This document shows, piece after piece, positions 23,601 to 31,757 of a stretch of DNA of 46,664 nt (position 1 is its first letter; each line of letters starts with the position of its first letter). The translations under genes and the position numbers were made by a program. The notes below the pieces were generated by a model. The model did no database searches and was not told where the DNA came from. It saw nothing but the letters and a program-made list of their open reading frames with translations. This DNA comes from Deltaproteobacteria bacterium (GTDB lineage Bacteria > Bdellovibrionota_B > Oligoflexia > Oligoflexales > CAIYRB01), in the NCBI GenBank assembly GCA_016874735.1, contig VGTI01000034.1:1-46664 (forward strand). The letters run 5' to 3'.

Positions 23601-26600
23601 CACGGGCGTCGGTGCCGGCACCTATCAGAAAGTGGTTGTTGACCTGAAGGGTAGGGTACGCGAAGGCACGACTCTCTCGGTGTCAGACATACCGTCACTG
23701 CCGGCATCTCAAATAGGAAGCGGTTTAGTTCCCGTCAATCGCGGTGGTACTGGTGCCTCGAGCTTCTCAACCAACGGCGTCGTATTCGGTCTGGCCGGCG
23801 GGACTCTGGCGAGCTCGAGCGCGGGAGTCACCTACCAAAGCCTCACCGTTTCGGCTTCAGGTGCACCCGTATTTGCCCCCGTCGACTTGTCACAGGCGGC
23901 CGCCGTGACTGGTGTCTTGCCCACGGATCTGGGTGGTATCGGCGTGTCGTCTAATGCCACGTTCCCGGCATCGGGTGTCGTTGTCACGCGGAGTGAAACG
24001 GAGACGCTTAGCAACAAAACTCTGGCATCACCGGTTATCACTGCGGCGGCTATTGGCGGCGCTACGACCATCGGTGGTAGTACGAGCATCGACACGGTCG
24101 GTACGATAGCTGCTGCTTCAGCCACGACGCGTGGCAACTTGACTGTGCAAGGCAGTGGCAACTACGCCAATAAACTTATTCTCAACGACCGGGGGTCGGT
24201 ACAATACGTATCGCTGAAAGCACCTGAGATCCTGACTGGTAATGTGGAATTCACACTCCCGACAGCTGACGGTACGAACGGACAGCTTCTACAGACGGGT
24301 GGTAACGGTCGGCTTTCTTGGGTTTCCGGTGCCGTACCTACTGGTGGCGCCGGTGGCGATTTGACAGGTAATTATCCCAGTCCAGTGCTCACCACGACTA
24401 ACGTCGCTGCTGGCACTTATCAAAAAGTTTATGTAGATACCAAAGGGCGGGTGTTTGGCGGCTTTAATTTAAGCCCGTCCGACATCCCAAGTTTACCAGC
24501 CTCTAAGATCGGCTCGGAACAGGTGGCGATCGCCAACGGTGGTACCGGCAGCTCCAGTTTCACTGCGAACGGCGTGATCCTTGGTAACGGTGGTGGCAAC
24601 TTATTTAGCACCGCTGCCGGCACGACGTTCCAAGTGCTCCGGATTCCAAACGGTAGCAGTGTCCCGGCTTTCGGTCCCCTAGACATTTCGCAGACTGCAG
24701 CGGTAACGGGTATTTTGCCCACGACCCTGGGTGGTACCGGTCTTTCATCCAACGCGATTTATCCATCTACCGGTACGATTGCCACAGTTGGTGGTTTCGA
24801 AACATTCACCAATAAGACGCTCCAAACGCCTATCGTGACCAATGGTACGATCACCGGTAACTCACTCATCAATGGTCTCACAAGTATTCAGACGTCTGGT
24901 TCCATAAGTGCCGGTGCCACTTCCGTACTCGGTACTCTCTCTGTCCTCGGAACTGGAGTGAACGGCTCGACCAATCTTTTGGCCTTTAACGACGCAGCCA
25001 ACAGTAAATACGTTGCCTTTAGAGCTCCGTCTGTCATCGCTAATCACGTGATTTGGACGCTGCCGGGCACGGACGGCGGTCCCGGTCAAATGCTGACGAC
25101 TAACGGCTCAGGGCAACTAGGCTGGGTGTCGGTTGCGGAAAACATGGGATCAGCAGGCGGTGATCTCAGCGGCTCGTATCCAAATCCACAGCTCATCGAA
25201 ACCGGCGTCTCTAGCGGTACTTATATGAAAGTAGCCATAGACCGGAAGGGGCGGGTCAACGCTACATTTGCGCTCACGGCGGCCGACATTCCGATCCTAC
25301 CGTCCTCGCAGATCGGCTCTGGTATTTTCAATGTCACTAACGGCGGTACGGGAGCCAGCAGCTTTAGTGCAAACGGCGTTATCGTCGGTAACGGTTCGAG
25401 CAACCTCTTCAGCACCGGTTCGGGGCAGGCGTACCAAAGCTTAGTCGTGCAGACTAACGGTGGCGTGCCTGCCTTCGGTGCCGTTAATCTCTCGCAGTCT
25501 GCAGCAGTGACTGGCATACTCCCGAGCGCTCTTGGTGGGACGGGGTTAAATTCGTCGGCGGTATTCCCGAGCAGTGGCACGGTGGTCACTGAAGCGGGTG
25601 CTGCGACCCTTTCCAATAAACTCATTAGCGGTGGCACTATCGACGGAGCCACGATACTCGGTACATCTCTTGTCGGTGGTGCAACGAATATCAACACGAC
25701 GGGTACCCTCAAGACCACAGCCGCAACCTTTGATGGTAATGTCGCAATTACGGGCGACGGCACATTCGCACGGCGTTTGACATTCAACGACAACGGCACT
25801 GAGCATGGCATCGTTCTGAAGGCTCCCGACATTCTAACAAACACCACCGTGTTTGTATTGCCTGCGGCGGACGGGGCGAACGGTCAGCTGCTATCAACCA
25901 ATGGATCCGGCGGCTTAACTTGGGCAAGCTCGGCACCGCCCAGTGGACTGGCCTCAGGTGATTTGGCCGGAAACTATCCGTCACCCAGTTTGACGACTAC
26001 TGGCGTGAGTACCGGCACTTACACCAAGGTTTCGGTGGATACTAAAGGACGCGTATTCAGCGGCGGTCAACTTACCGTAGCCGATATCCCGAACTTGCCA
26101 GCATCGCACATAGCTTCAGGTATGATCCCGGTGGTAAACGGTGGCACGGGCCGCGCCAGTATCACGGCAAATACAGTGATGTTAGGCAATAATTCTGATG
26201 TAGTGAATAATACCAATGTCGGCACGGCGTTCCAGAGCCTAACCGTACCAGCAGACGGCGGCACGCCGCAATTTGGCCCGCTTAACATTGGTCAACCAGC
26301 AGCGACCACAGGTATTTTGCCGAGTACTGCTGGTGGCACTGGGACTTCATCTGTTGCCACTTATCCGACTAGTGGCGTGATTGTGACGCAGACCGCTACG
26401 GAAACTTTAACCAACAAGACTCTTACAGCCCCCCTGATAAATGTTGGGACCATTCAAGGTGCGTCTGTCATCGGTGGCTCAACCGTAATCAACACGCAAG
26501 GATCAATCACCGCTGCTGGCATGACATCGAATGGCGACGTGCGTATCAAAGGTAACAGCACGTCAGCGCAGAGACTGATTTTGCAGGACCGCTCGAGCAC

Positions 26601-29600
26601 TTACTCTATTTCTTTGAAAGCCGCGGATGATCAAAGTCGCGACGTTATCTTTACGCTGCCGACGGCCGACGGGACCACGGGTCAGCTCCTACAGACCAAT
26701 GGACTCGGCTCGTTGTCTTGGGTAACTGGCGCTGCACCAAACGGTAATGCAGGCGGTGACCTCGTCGGTAGTTATCCAAGTCCGACGCTAGCAACTGTCG
26801 CTACTGCTGGCACCTTCCCCAAAGTACGCTTCAACGCCAAGGGTTTGGTGCTCGGTGGTTCGAGTCTACAAGTCTCTGATATCCCCATCTTGCCAGTATC
26901 GCAGATTGGATCGGGGCAACTCGGTGTAGGCTTTGGCGGTACAGGGGCCTCGAGCTTCACTAACAACGGCGTCATGCTGGGTAACGGCGGCGGCAACCTG
27001 CTTACCACAGCGGCCGGTAATGCTTACCAGGTGCTCCAGGTGCCCAGTAACGGCAGTACGCCCTCGTTTGGCCAGCTGAACTTGGGCCAGGCGGCTGCTG
27101 TCACCGGCGTCCTTGCGACTGCCAACGGTGGTACCGGGGTGGCATCCGGGGCTGTATTCCCGACTACTGGTACGATCGTGACGCAAACGGCTACGGAGAC
27201 CCTCAGCAACAAAACGATGATCACCACGCTTATTAGCGCTGGTACCATCAACGGCGCGTCTTTGATCGGTGGGTCCACAAACATCGATACGCAAGGCACG
27301 GTGCGTGCGACCGGAGCGACCATTGCTGGTAACGTTGCCATCCAAGGCAACGGTGTAACAGCAAATCGTTTAGTACTGCACGATAAGGGTACATCCTACT
27401 CCATCGGATTCCAGGCACCAGACGATCTTAATGCCTCAGTGGCATGGACTCTGCCAGGTAACGATGGTGTAGGTGGGCAACTACTCAGCACCAATGGATC
27501 GGGTGTGCTTAGCTGGGTCTCGGGTGCAACTTTGATCGGTGCTGCTGCCGGTGACTTGGTCGGTTCGTTCCCAGGTCCGTACCTAACAACCACGGGTGTT
27601 GTGGCTGGTACTTACACCAAACTGGTGGTTGACGCCAAAGGACGCGCCTTGTTTGGCGGAGGTCTGTCGACATCAGACATACCTAACCTGCCAGTCTCAC
27701 ACATTACGTCAGGTGAGCTGCCAGTGACTCGTGGTGGTACTGGCGTGGGTAACCTAACGAGCAACGGTGTCATCCTCGGTAACGGTACCGGCAACCTGGT
27801 GTCGACGGCGGCAGGTTCGGCTTACCAAACTCTGGTCATACCGGATTCAGGGACGACGCCAGTGTTCGGGCGTCTGAATTTGGCGCGGCCCGAGGCTGTG
27901 ACCGGAATCCTCGCGACATCCAACGGTGGTATCGGCATCGCGTCCAATGCGACCTTCCCAGCAACCGGGGTGGTGGTGACCGACGTGAGCATGCAAACCT
28001 TAACTAACAAGACACTAAACAGTCCCATAATTACCAGCGGTACCATTGGCGCCTACTCGGTGATCACGGGATCGACGCTGATTAATACGAGCGGAACGCT
28101 GACCTCGGGCGCGGCGACCATCAACGGTGATGTCGCTATCCGCGGTACGGGTCTGGCAGCAAATAGACTAGTACTCCACGATAGTGGGACGACAAATTTT
28201 GTGGCCCTCAAGGCACCTCCTGTACTCGGAGCATCGACGGCCTGGACACTTCCATCTTCAGATGGTTCTGCCGGGCAGATGATGGTGACTAACGGCTCAG
28301 GTCAACTCGGTTGGGTGTCTGGTGCTGCGCCCACAGGTGCTGCAGGCGGCGATCTCACTGGCTCTTATCCTGGCCCGACACTCACTGGTACAGGAATTGC
28401 CATAGGTACCTATCAGAAAGTTGCCGTCGACCTCAAAGGCCGCGTCTATATGGGCACCAGTCTGTCGGTAAGCGATATCCCAGCTCTGCCGATGTCACAG
28501 ATTGCCTCTGGTGTTCTTGATGTGGGTAAGGGGGGTACCGGGGCGACGAGTCTGACTGCTAACGGTGTCGTTTTAGGTAGCGGCACCGGTGCTCTCACGA
28601 CGACCACCGGAGGCCAGCCATACCAAAGCCTCATGATCGGGCCAAGCGGCGGCGCACCGCTATTCAGCGCAGTTGATTTGGCGCAGCCGCTCGCTATCAC
28701 TGGCATCTTGCCGCGGGCCAACGGTGGTACAGGACTGGCGTCGAATGCTACCTTCCCGTCCTCTGGTGTGATTGTGACCACTACGGCAGCCGAAACTTTG
28801 AGCAACAAGATCCTGAGCAGCCCATTGATCAGCGCGGCGACGATCAATGGCGCATCTGTAATCACGGGATCGACATCGATTAGCACTTCGGGTGCGCTGA
28901 GTTCTGGGCCGGTGAATGCATCCGGAAACGTCACGATCCTAGGTAACGGCACCAACGCGAGCCGCCTTGTTCTGCGCGATAAAGGCACTCTAAACTTCAT
29001 TAGCCTCCGCGCTGCCGACTCGCTAGCGCAGTCGACCAGTTATACCTTGCCAGAAACCGACGGCTCATCGGGTCAACTATTGAAAACCGATGGCACCGGC
29101 AATCTGGGGTGGGTCACCGGAGCGGCCCCTACAGGTAATGCCGGTGGTGATTTGACAGGTAATTACCCGACGCCGACGTTGACTACCACTGGCGTCACAG
29201 CCGGGACATATCACAAGGTGGCAGTCGATGATAAAGGTCGTGTGTATTCAGGAACAAGTTTAGCCATCAACGACATTCCCCTGCTTCCCGCATCGCACAT
29301 CGCCTCGGGTTACGTTCCCGTAGCCAACGGCGGTACTGGCACGAGCAGCTTCACCAATAACGGTGTCATCCTCGGCAATGGCATTGGCAACTTATTCTCG
29401 ACGGCAGCTGGCTCCGTATATCAGAGCCTAGTCATTCCGTCTCCCGGTGCGGCTCCAGCATTCGGCGCGATTAATTTATCGCAGTCGGCAGCCGTTACGG
29501 GGCTGCTACCTACGACTTTGGGTGGTACCGGCATTTCATCGAATGCAACGTTCCCGTCCACGGGTACTGTGGTCACGCGTGATGCTACTGAGACCTTGTC

Positions 29601-31737
29601 CAATAAAACACTACTGACCCCGCAGATCAGCGCAGCCACGATTGATGGGGCGACTACCATTGCTGGTACGACGACCATCAACACGACTGGTACGGCAGCG
29701 CTAGGTGCCACGACGGTTACTGGCAACTTGACAGTTGTCGGCAACAACACGTCCGCAAATAAACTAGTCTTAAGAGATAAAGGACCTACCTATTCACTGT
29801 CCCTGAAGGCTCCGGATACTCTGAGTACATCTGTAGTGTGGACCCTGCCCAGCGGTGACGGCAGTTCTGGTCAGCTCCTGCAAACGAATGGCTCTGGTAA
29901 CCTGAGCTGGGTGAGTGGTGCGGCGCCCATTGGCACGGCAACTGGTGATTTGACCGGAGTTTACCCAAATCCAACTTTAACGGTGACGGGCGTCCAAGCA
30001 GGCACCTATCCAAAGGTTAGTGTGGACGCTAAGGGTCGAGTACTCGCAGGTATGAACCTCGCCGTCAGTGACATTCCAAGTCTACCAATGTCGGCGATTG
30101 GATCCGGTGTTTTGGATGTCGGGAAGGGCGGTACGGGATCCACAACGTTCACGAGCAACGGGATTCTTTACGGTAACGGTTCTGGCACTCTGCTGGCAAC
30201 CGCTGCTGGCAGCCCCTACCAGACTTTGGTTGTACCCGCCTCGGGTGCTCCTAGTTTTGGTGCTCTCAATCTCGGCCAAACTGCGGCTGTTACTGGCACC
30301 CTTGGTGTTGCAAACGGCGGTACGGGAGTATCCACGACGCCGTCCAATGGTCAGGTATTAATCGGCAACGGTACGAACTTTACGCTGACCAGTCTGACGG
30401 CTGGCACCGGTGTCAATATCACGAACGGTTCGGGGGCGATCACCATCGCTGCCACTGCTGATGCTGCGACCAAGGTGACAAAGGCTGGCGATACGATGAC
30501 AGGTGTCCTCAACCTTGCCGCCAACGGACTCGTCGCTGGCACTGATCAGCTAGTCATCAGCAACGGTAACGTAGGTATAGGCACCGCGACGCCAGCCGGT
30601 AAATTGCATACCTACCGCGTGACCTCCGAGGCGCTAGGTGAACTAGCGCGATTCACTGCCTTCAGCTCAAGCCAAACCAGTCTGCGTATCCAAGGCGGTA
30701 GCTCGGATGTCAATCTGCCTCTGCGTCAAGTGAGTATCGATGCGATGCGCAGCGATACCAACTTTGCGCCTCTCCTTTTGACCCAGTCGAATGCGACCAC
30801 CACCCTCGAGCGTATGCGGGTCGCAGCTTCGGGTAACGTTGGTATCGGTGCTTCGGCTCCGAATAACAAACTAGATGTGGCTGGTTCACTGGCCATCGGT
30901 GCCGTTTACGGCGGTGGTACCTCGGCCTCGGGATTCACGGCTCCGACGAACGGTATGATCGTACAGGGCAATGTCGGCATCGGCACAACCAATCCAGTGG
31001 CTGCCTTGGACGTCGCGGGTAATAAGTCGGGGACCCCGACGTTGACGGGTGCTTATATGGGCTTTGCGGGTGCCACCTTTACCGATAGCATCACCGGTGT
31101 GAGTGGTACCGCTGGTAACATGGCGTTTAACGCAATCGCCGCACCGACTTTAGCATCGACAGCCGCTGGCGTGCAGACCACCTACGCTTACACCTCTTAC
31201 GTAGGCGGCGCGCCGAAAAAAGGCTCGAACAACGTCATAGTCAACGCGATTGCATTAGGCGTCGGCGCAACATCCGTGGGCTCGCAGCCCAATACGCTTG
31301 GTATACCCACCAATAGCTACGGTCTCTATATCGACGCCCAAACTGGCGCGACCAATAACTATACGGCAGCCTTAATGGGCGGCAACGTAGGTGTGGGCAC
31401 GACGGCTCCGCGAGCAACACTCGATGTCAGTGGTCACATCGGTGCTTCAAGCTCTTCGACGCCGACTATAAGCTCCTGCGGCGCAAGTCCCGTGATCGTC
31501 GGTAACGACACGCGTGGCCGCGTCACCTTCGGCACCAGTGCGCCGACTTCATGTACGGTCAACTTCACGACGCCTTATGAGACTACACCGTACTGCGTGA
31601 TTTCCGTGTACGGCGCAACGAATATCAACACCGGTAGTCTCAATGCCCGCATCAGTGCAGCGTCTCATCTGAGCTTTACCATCACTTTGGCTACTGGCAC
31701 GAGCTCGATTGAGTTCAACTACATCTGTCTGCAGTAA
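17671..31737 (+). CDS. Giant exported repeat protein, tail-fibre/adhesin-like
   Basis: 4,688 aa from ATG 17,671, preceded by GGAGGG. Residues 1-24 form a signal peptide (hydrophobic LLLVAMFLGTIAQAQ). An N-terminal beta-rich domain (FVLTGRLTEANGKPV) follows. From about residue 450 to 4,190 there are fourteen repeats of about 266 aa. Each contains GGTG, FPSSGTVVT, ETLSNKTL, a LKAPD...WTLP strand, DGS-GQLL-TNGSG, W-SGA-P-G--GDL-GNYP-P, KVxVDxKGRV and DIPxLP. The C-terminal part has VGIGT-NP-LDVAG motifs as in tail-fibre and surface-fibre proteins, and a last domain with four Cys (one near the C-terminus in YICLQ) that could form disulfides. No intramolecular chaperone (S74) catalytic end is obvious. 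Likely a cell-surface fibre or adhesin. Confidence 0.85.
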   Translation: MRKAVRIASLLLVAMFLGTIAQAQSSFDFVLTGRLTEANGKPVVGPVALEIAFFHDNPGTTPVLTVSQGFENVALQEGIFQVRVALSGADYAQVFPDTSQPVWFQVSDLTHGGAPYPQQQVVTVPYAARVPVDGRTVAFGDDGKLVVGPTTKPTANQFLTKDASGKMIWSTPSPNSTAIQGTNVSNVAPNPGQVLSFDGTMWIPASTTVTAIPPLSVTMNGTTPVVGQTQATSISDGYISSIDWLTFNSKQAAINSNTTINTGSMTTAKQNAIEIKAFGANLGQTGELRFNSLSAGNYVGFKAPDYAIGPRIWTLPDSDGSTGQLLQTDGGGKLGWASLPVVPVQSVAGKTGIVTLNTSDVSEGANLYYTESRGQSTARSSISAYAPLVYSASTGTMSLSQASGVSSGYLSVLDWLSFNSKVGAVLAGPGVLVSTVGNNATISLPNTGTPGVYTKVTTDLQGRVTNGTTLIPGDIPSLSGAIISSGTVARAFGGTGVNSTATFPTEGVVVTRDAVETLSEKTLVKSVVSSGTVSGASLITGSTRIDTTGQSVTGSATVNGSITVNSVGNATQVISLKDSTNTNSLNFKAPATIATTMTWTLPDTEGGYGQLLGTNGSGTLGWYSGARPSGEAAGDLTGNYPAPVLAPSGVNPGVYAKVTVDAKGRVVSGGTLDTADIPGIPTSLIQTGMLGVVNGGTGVSSFNTNGIVFGGSGGTLTSTTAGAAYQSLVAQPGGGAPMFTAVNLGQPAAVTGILPRALGGTGINSTATFPSSGTVVTEDGVQTLSAKTISGSVFNNGTIGGTSTLNISGNISTTGTLASGAQTVDGDIVIQGNGSAARRLVLNDQTNAASLSFVAPNNLNASVDWTLPGQDGLAGQLLQTNGSGTLSWISGAAPTGVASGDLSGNYPNPILANTTVVAGTYARVVVDPKGRIIHGTTLIDANLPPHSADLITSGLLPVSRGGTGVGSLVNNGVLLGNGTGNVVPTAAGAAYQVLAVPSSGGTPYFTAVNLSSPAAVTGVLPQSLGGIGVVSTATFPASGTVVTEAAAATLTNKTLASAILTTPTIDGASITGATTLDIGGTIVSSNHIVNGDVTIRGSGTAANRLRLHDLGATRAISLKAPDVLSASVEWTLPETDGTAGQLLTTNGTGTLQWVSGTVPSGNAGGDLSGQYPAPILRNTGIAASQYTKITVDEKGRALAGTTLSVGDLPKIPASQIDNGFVPVEFGGTGASNFTTNGVLLGNGTSNIFSTGPGSAYQSLVMPSTGGVPTFGAVNLSQSAAVVGTLPTTLGGTGVNSTAIYPSSGTVVTRDATEILNNKTLGRTILSSGTVSGASLITGTTTIDITGTIGSGAQTINGDITVLGNGSTANKIHLSDQGSARRVSLKAPDTLSNSVEFTLPGADGTNGQLLQTDGGGALSWVSGAAPTGIASGDLTGNYPSPILTNTGVVQGTFTKARVDAKGRITYATTLDPADVPPLDTSKLTTGVLGVTRGGTGASSFTSNGVVFGTGSGVLASTSAGSPYQSLTVPLGGGAPVFAPINLAHSSAVSGILPTANGGTGVLSTATFPASGTVVTEAGSQNLTNKTLTSPVINSGSLAGSTFIGGLATVNTSGTFTVGEVNVNGDVIIRGNNVTPKRLVLNDLGNSKSVSLKSPDALVNSVVWTLPSADGSSGQLLTTNGGGTLSWVSGANPTGPAGGDLSGGYPNPVLPETGVGSGQYTKITVDAKGRATAGTTLDVADVPPLPISKLTSGILGVELGGTGTTSLTADGVLLGNGTANIYSTAAGVAAQVLRIPSAGGVPSFGAVDLAEPNAVSGILPTTRGGIGVSSVATFPTAGVVATVAGAETFSNKTLATPLISGGTITDAALITGGSSIDTVGTINAGETAINGNLTVRGSGVAANKIVFNDKGSTNSVFLRAADTVSGSAVGWTLPTTQGSANQLLATSASGEMHWVSGAEPIGTASGDLSGNYPSPVLTNTGVGAGTYQKVVVDLKGRVREGTTLSVSDIPSLPASQIGSGLVPVNRGGTGASSFSTNGVVFGLAGGTLASSSAGVTYQSLTVSASGAPVFAPVDLSQAAAVTGVLPTDLGGIGVSSNATFPASGVVVTRSETETLSNKTLASPVITAAAIGGATTIGGSTSIDTVGTIAAASATTRGNLTVQGSGNYANKLILNDRGSVQYVSLKAPEILTGNVEFTLPTADGTNGQLLQTGGNGRLSWVSGAVPTGGAGGDLTGNYPSPVLTTTNVAAGTYQKVYVDTKGRVFGGFNLSPSDIPSLPASKIGSEQVAIANGGTGSSSFTANGVILGNGGGNLFSTAAGTTFQVLRIPNGSSVPAFGPLDISQTAAVTGILPTTLGGTGLSSNAIYPSTGTIATVGGFETFTNKTLQTPIVTNGTITGNSLINGLTSIQTSGSISAGATSVLGTLSVLGTGVNGSTNLLAFNDAANSKYVAFRAPSVIANHVIWTLPGTDGGPGQMLTTNGSGQLGWVSVAENMGSAGGDLSGSYPNPQLIETGVSSGTYMKVAIDRKGRVNATFALTAADIPILPSSQIGSGIFNVTNGGTGASSFSANGVIVGNGSSNLFSTGSGQAYQSLVVQTNGGVPAFGAVNLSQSAAVTGILPSALGGTGLNSSAVFPSSGTVVTEAGAATLSNKLISGGTIDGATILGTSLVGGATNINTTGTLKTTAATFDGNVAITGDGTFARRLTFNDNGTEHGIVLKAPDILTNTTVFVLPAADGANGQLLSTNGSGGLTWASSAPPSGLASGDLAGNYPSPSLTTTGVSTGTYTKVSVDTKGRVFSGGQLTVADIPNLPASHIASGMIPVVNGGTGRASITANTVMLGNNSDVVNNTNVGTAFQSLTVPADGGTPQFGPLNIGQPAATTGILPSTAGGTGTSSVATYPTSGVIVTQTATETLTNKTLTAPLINVGTIQGASVIGGSTVINTQGSITAAGMTSNGDVRIKGNSTSAQRLILQDRSSTYSISLKAADDQSRDVIFTLPTADGTTGQLLQTNGLGSLSWVTGAAPNGNAGGDLVGSYPSPTLATVATAGTFPKVRFNAKGLVLGGSSLQVSDIPILPVSQIGSGQLGVGFGGTGASSFTNNGVMLGNGGGNLLTTAAGNAYQVLQVPSNGSTPSFGQLNLGQAAAVTGVLATANGGTGVASGAVFPTTGTIVTQTATETLSNKTMITTLISAGTINGASLIGGSTNIDTQGTVRATGATIAGNVAIQGNGVTANRLVLHDKGTSYSIGFQAPDDLNASVAWTLPGNDGVGGQLLSTNGSGVLSWVSGATLIGAAAGDLVGSFPGPYLTTTGVVAGTYTKLVVDAKGRALFGGGLSTSDIPNLPVSHITSGELPVTRGGTGVGNLTSNGVILGNGTGNLVSTAAGSAYQTLVIPDSGTTPVFGRLNLARPEAVTGILATSNGGIGIASNATFPATGVVVTDVSMQTLTNKTLNSPIITSGTIGAYSVITGSTLINTSGTLTSGAATINGDVAIRGTGLAANRLVLHDSGTTNFVALKAPPVLGASTAWTLPSSDGSAGQMMVTNGSGQLGWVSGAAPTGAAGGDLTGSYPGPTLTGTGIAIGTYQKVAVDLKGRVYMGTSLSVSDIPALPMSQIASGVLDVGKGGTGATSLTANGVVLGSGTGALTTTTGGQPYQSLMIGPSGGAPLFSAVDLAQPLAITGILPRANGGTGLASNATFPSSGVIVTTTAAETLSNKILSSPLISAATINGASVITGSTSISTSGALSSGPVNASGNVTILGNGTNASRLVLRDKGTLNFISLRAADSLAQSTSYTLPETDGSSGQLLKTDGTGNLGWVTGAAPTGNAGGDLTGNYPTPTLTTTGVTAGTYHKVAVDDKGRVYSGTSLAINDIPLLPASHIASGYVPVANGGTGTSSFTNNGVILGNGIGNLFSTAAGSVYQSLVIPSPGAAPAFGAINLSQSAAVTGLLPTTLGGTGISSNATFPSTGTVVTRDATETLSNKTLLTPQISAATIDGATTIAGTTTINTTGTAALGATTVTGNLTVVGNNTSANKLVLRDKGPTYSLSLKAPDTLSTSVVWTLPSGDGSSGQLLQTNGSGNLSWVSGAAPIGTATGDLTGVYPNPTLTVTGVQAGTYPKVSVDAKGRVLAGMNLAVSDIPSLPMSAIGSGVLDVGKGGTGSTTFTSNGILYGNGSGTLLATAAGSPYQTLVVPASGAPSFGALNLGQTAAVTGTLGVANGGTGVSTTPSNGQVLIGNGTNFTLTSLTAGTGVNITNGSGAITIAATADAATKVTKAGDTMTGVLNLAANGLVAGTDQLVISNGNVGIGTATPAGKLHTYRVTSEALGELARFTAFSSSQTSLRIQGGSSDVNLPLRQVSIDAMRSDTNFAPLLLTQSNATTTLERMRVAASGNVGIGASAPNNKLDVAGSLAIGAVYGGGTSASGFTAPTNGMIVQGNVGIGTTNPVAALDVAGNKSGTPTLTGAYMGFAGATFTDSITGVSGTAGNMAFNAIAAPTLASTAAGVQTTYAYTSYVGGAPKKGSNNVIVNAIALGVGATSVGSQPNTLGIPTNSYGLYIDAQTGATNNYTAALMGGNVGVGTTAPRATLDVSGHIGASSSSTPTISSCGASPVIVGNDTRGRVTFGTSAPTSCTVNFTTPYETTPYCVISVYGATNINTGSLNARISAASHLSFTITLATGTSSIEFNYICLQ

Positions 31738-31757
31738 ACTGGAAGAGTCACTTGGAG

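Noticed and set aside
18045-30542. Many - strand open frames of 60-200 aa inside the giant gene
   Set aside because: They repeat with the 797-bp period and are Pro/Val-rich complements of Gly/Thr codons; shadows of the repeat gene.
17671-31737. Prophage tail fibre in a prophage
   Set aside because: No phage structural, lysis or integration genes are nearby; it has a signal peptide and a lipoprotein partner, which fits a cell-surface protein.
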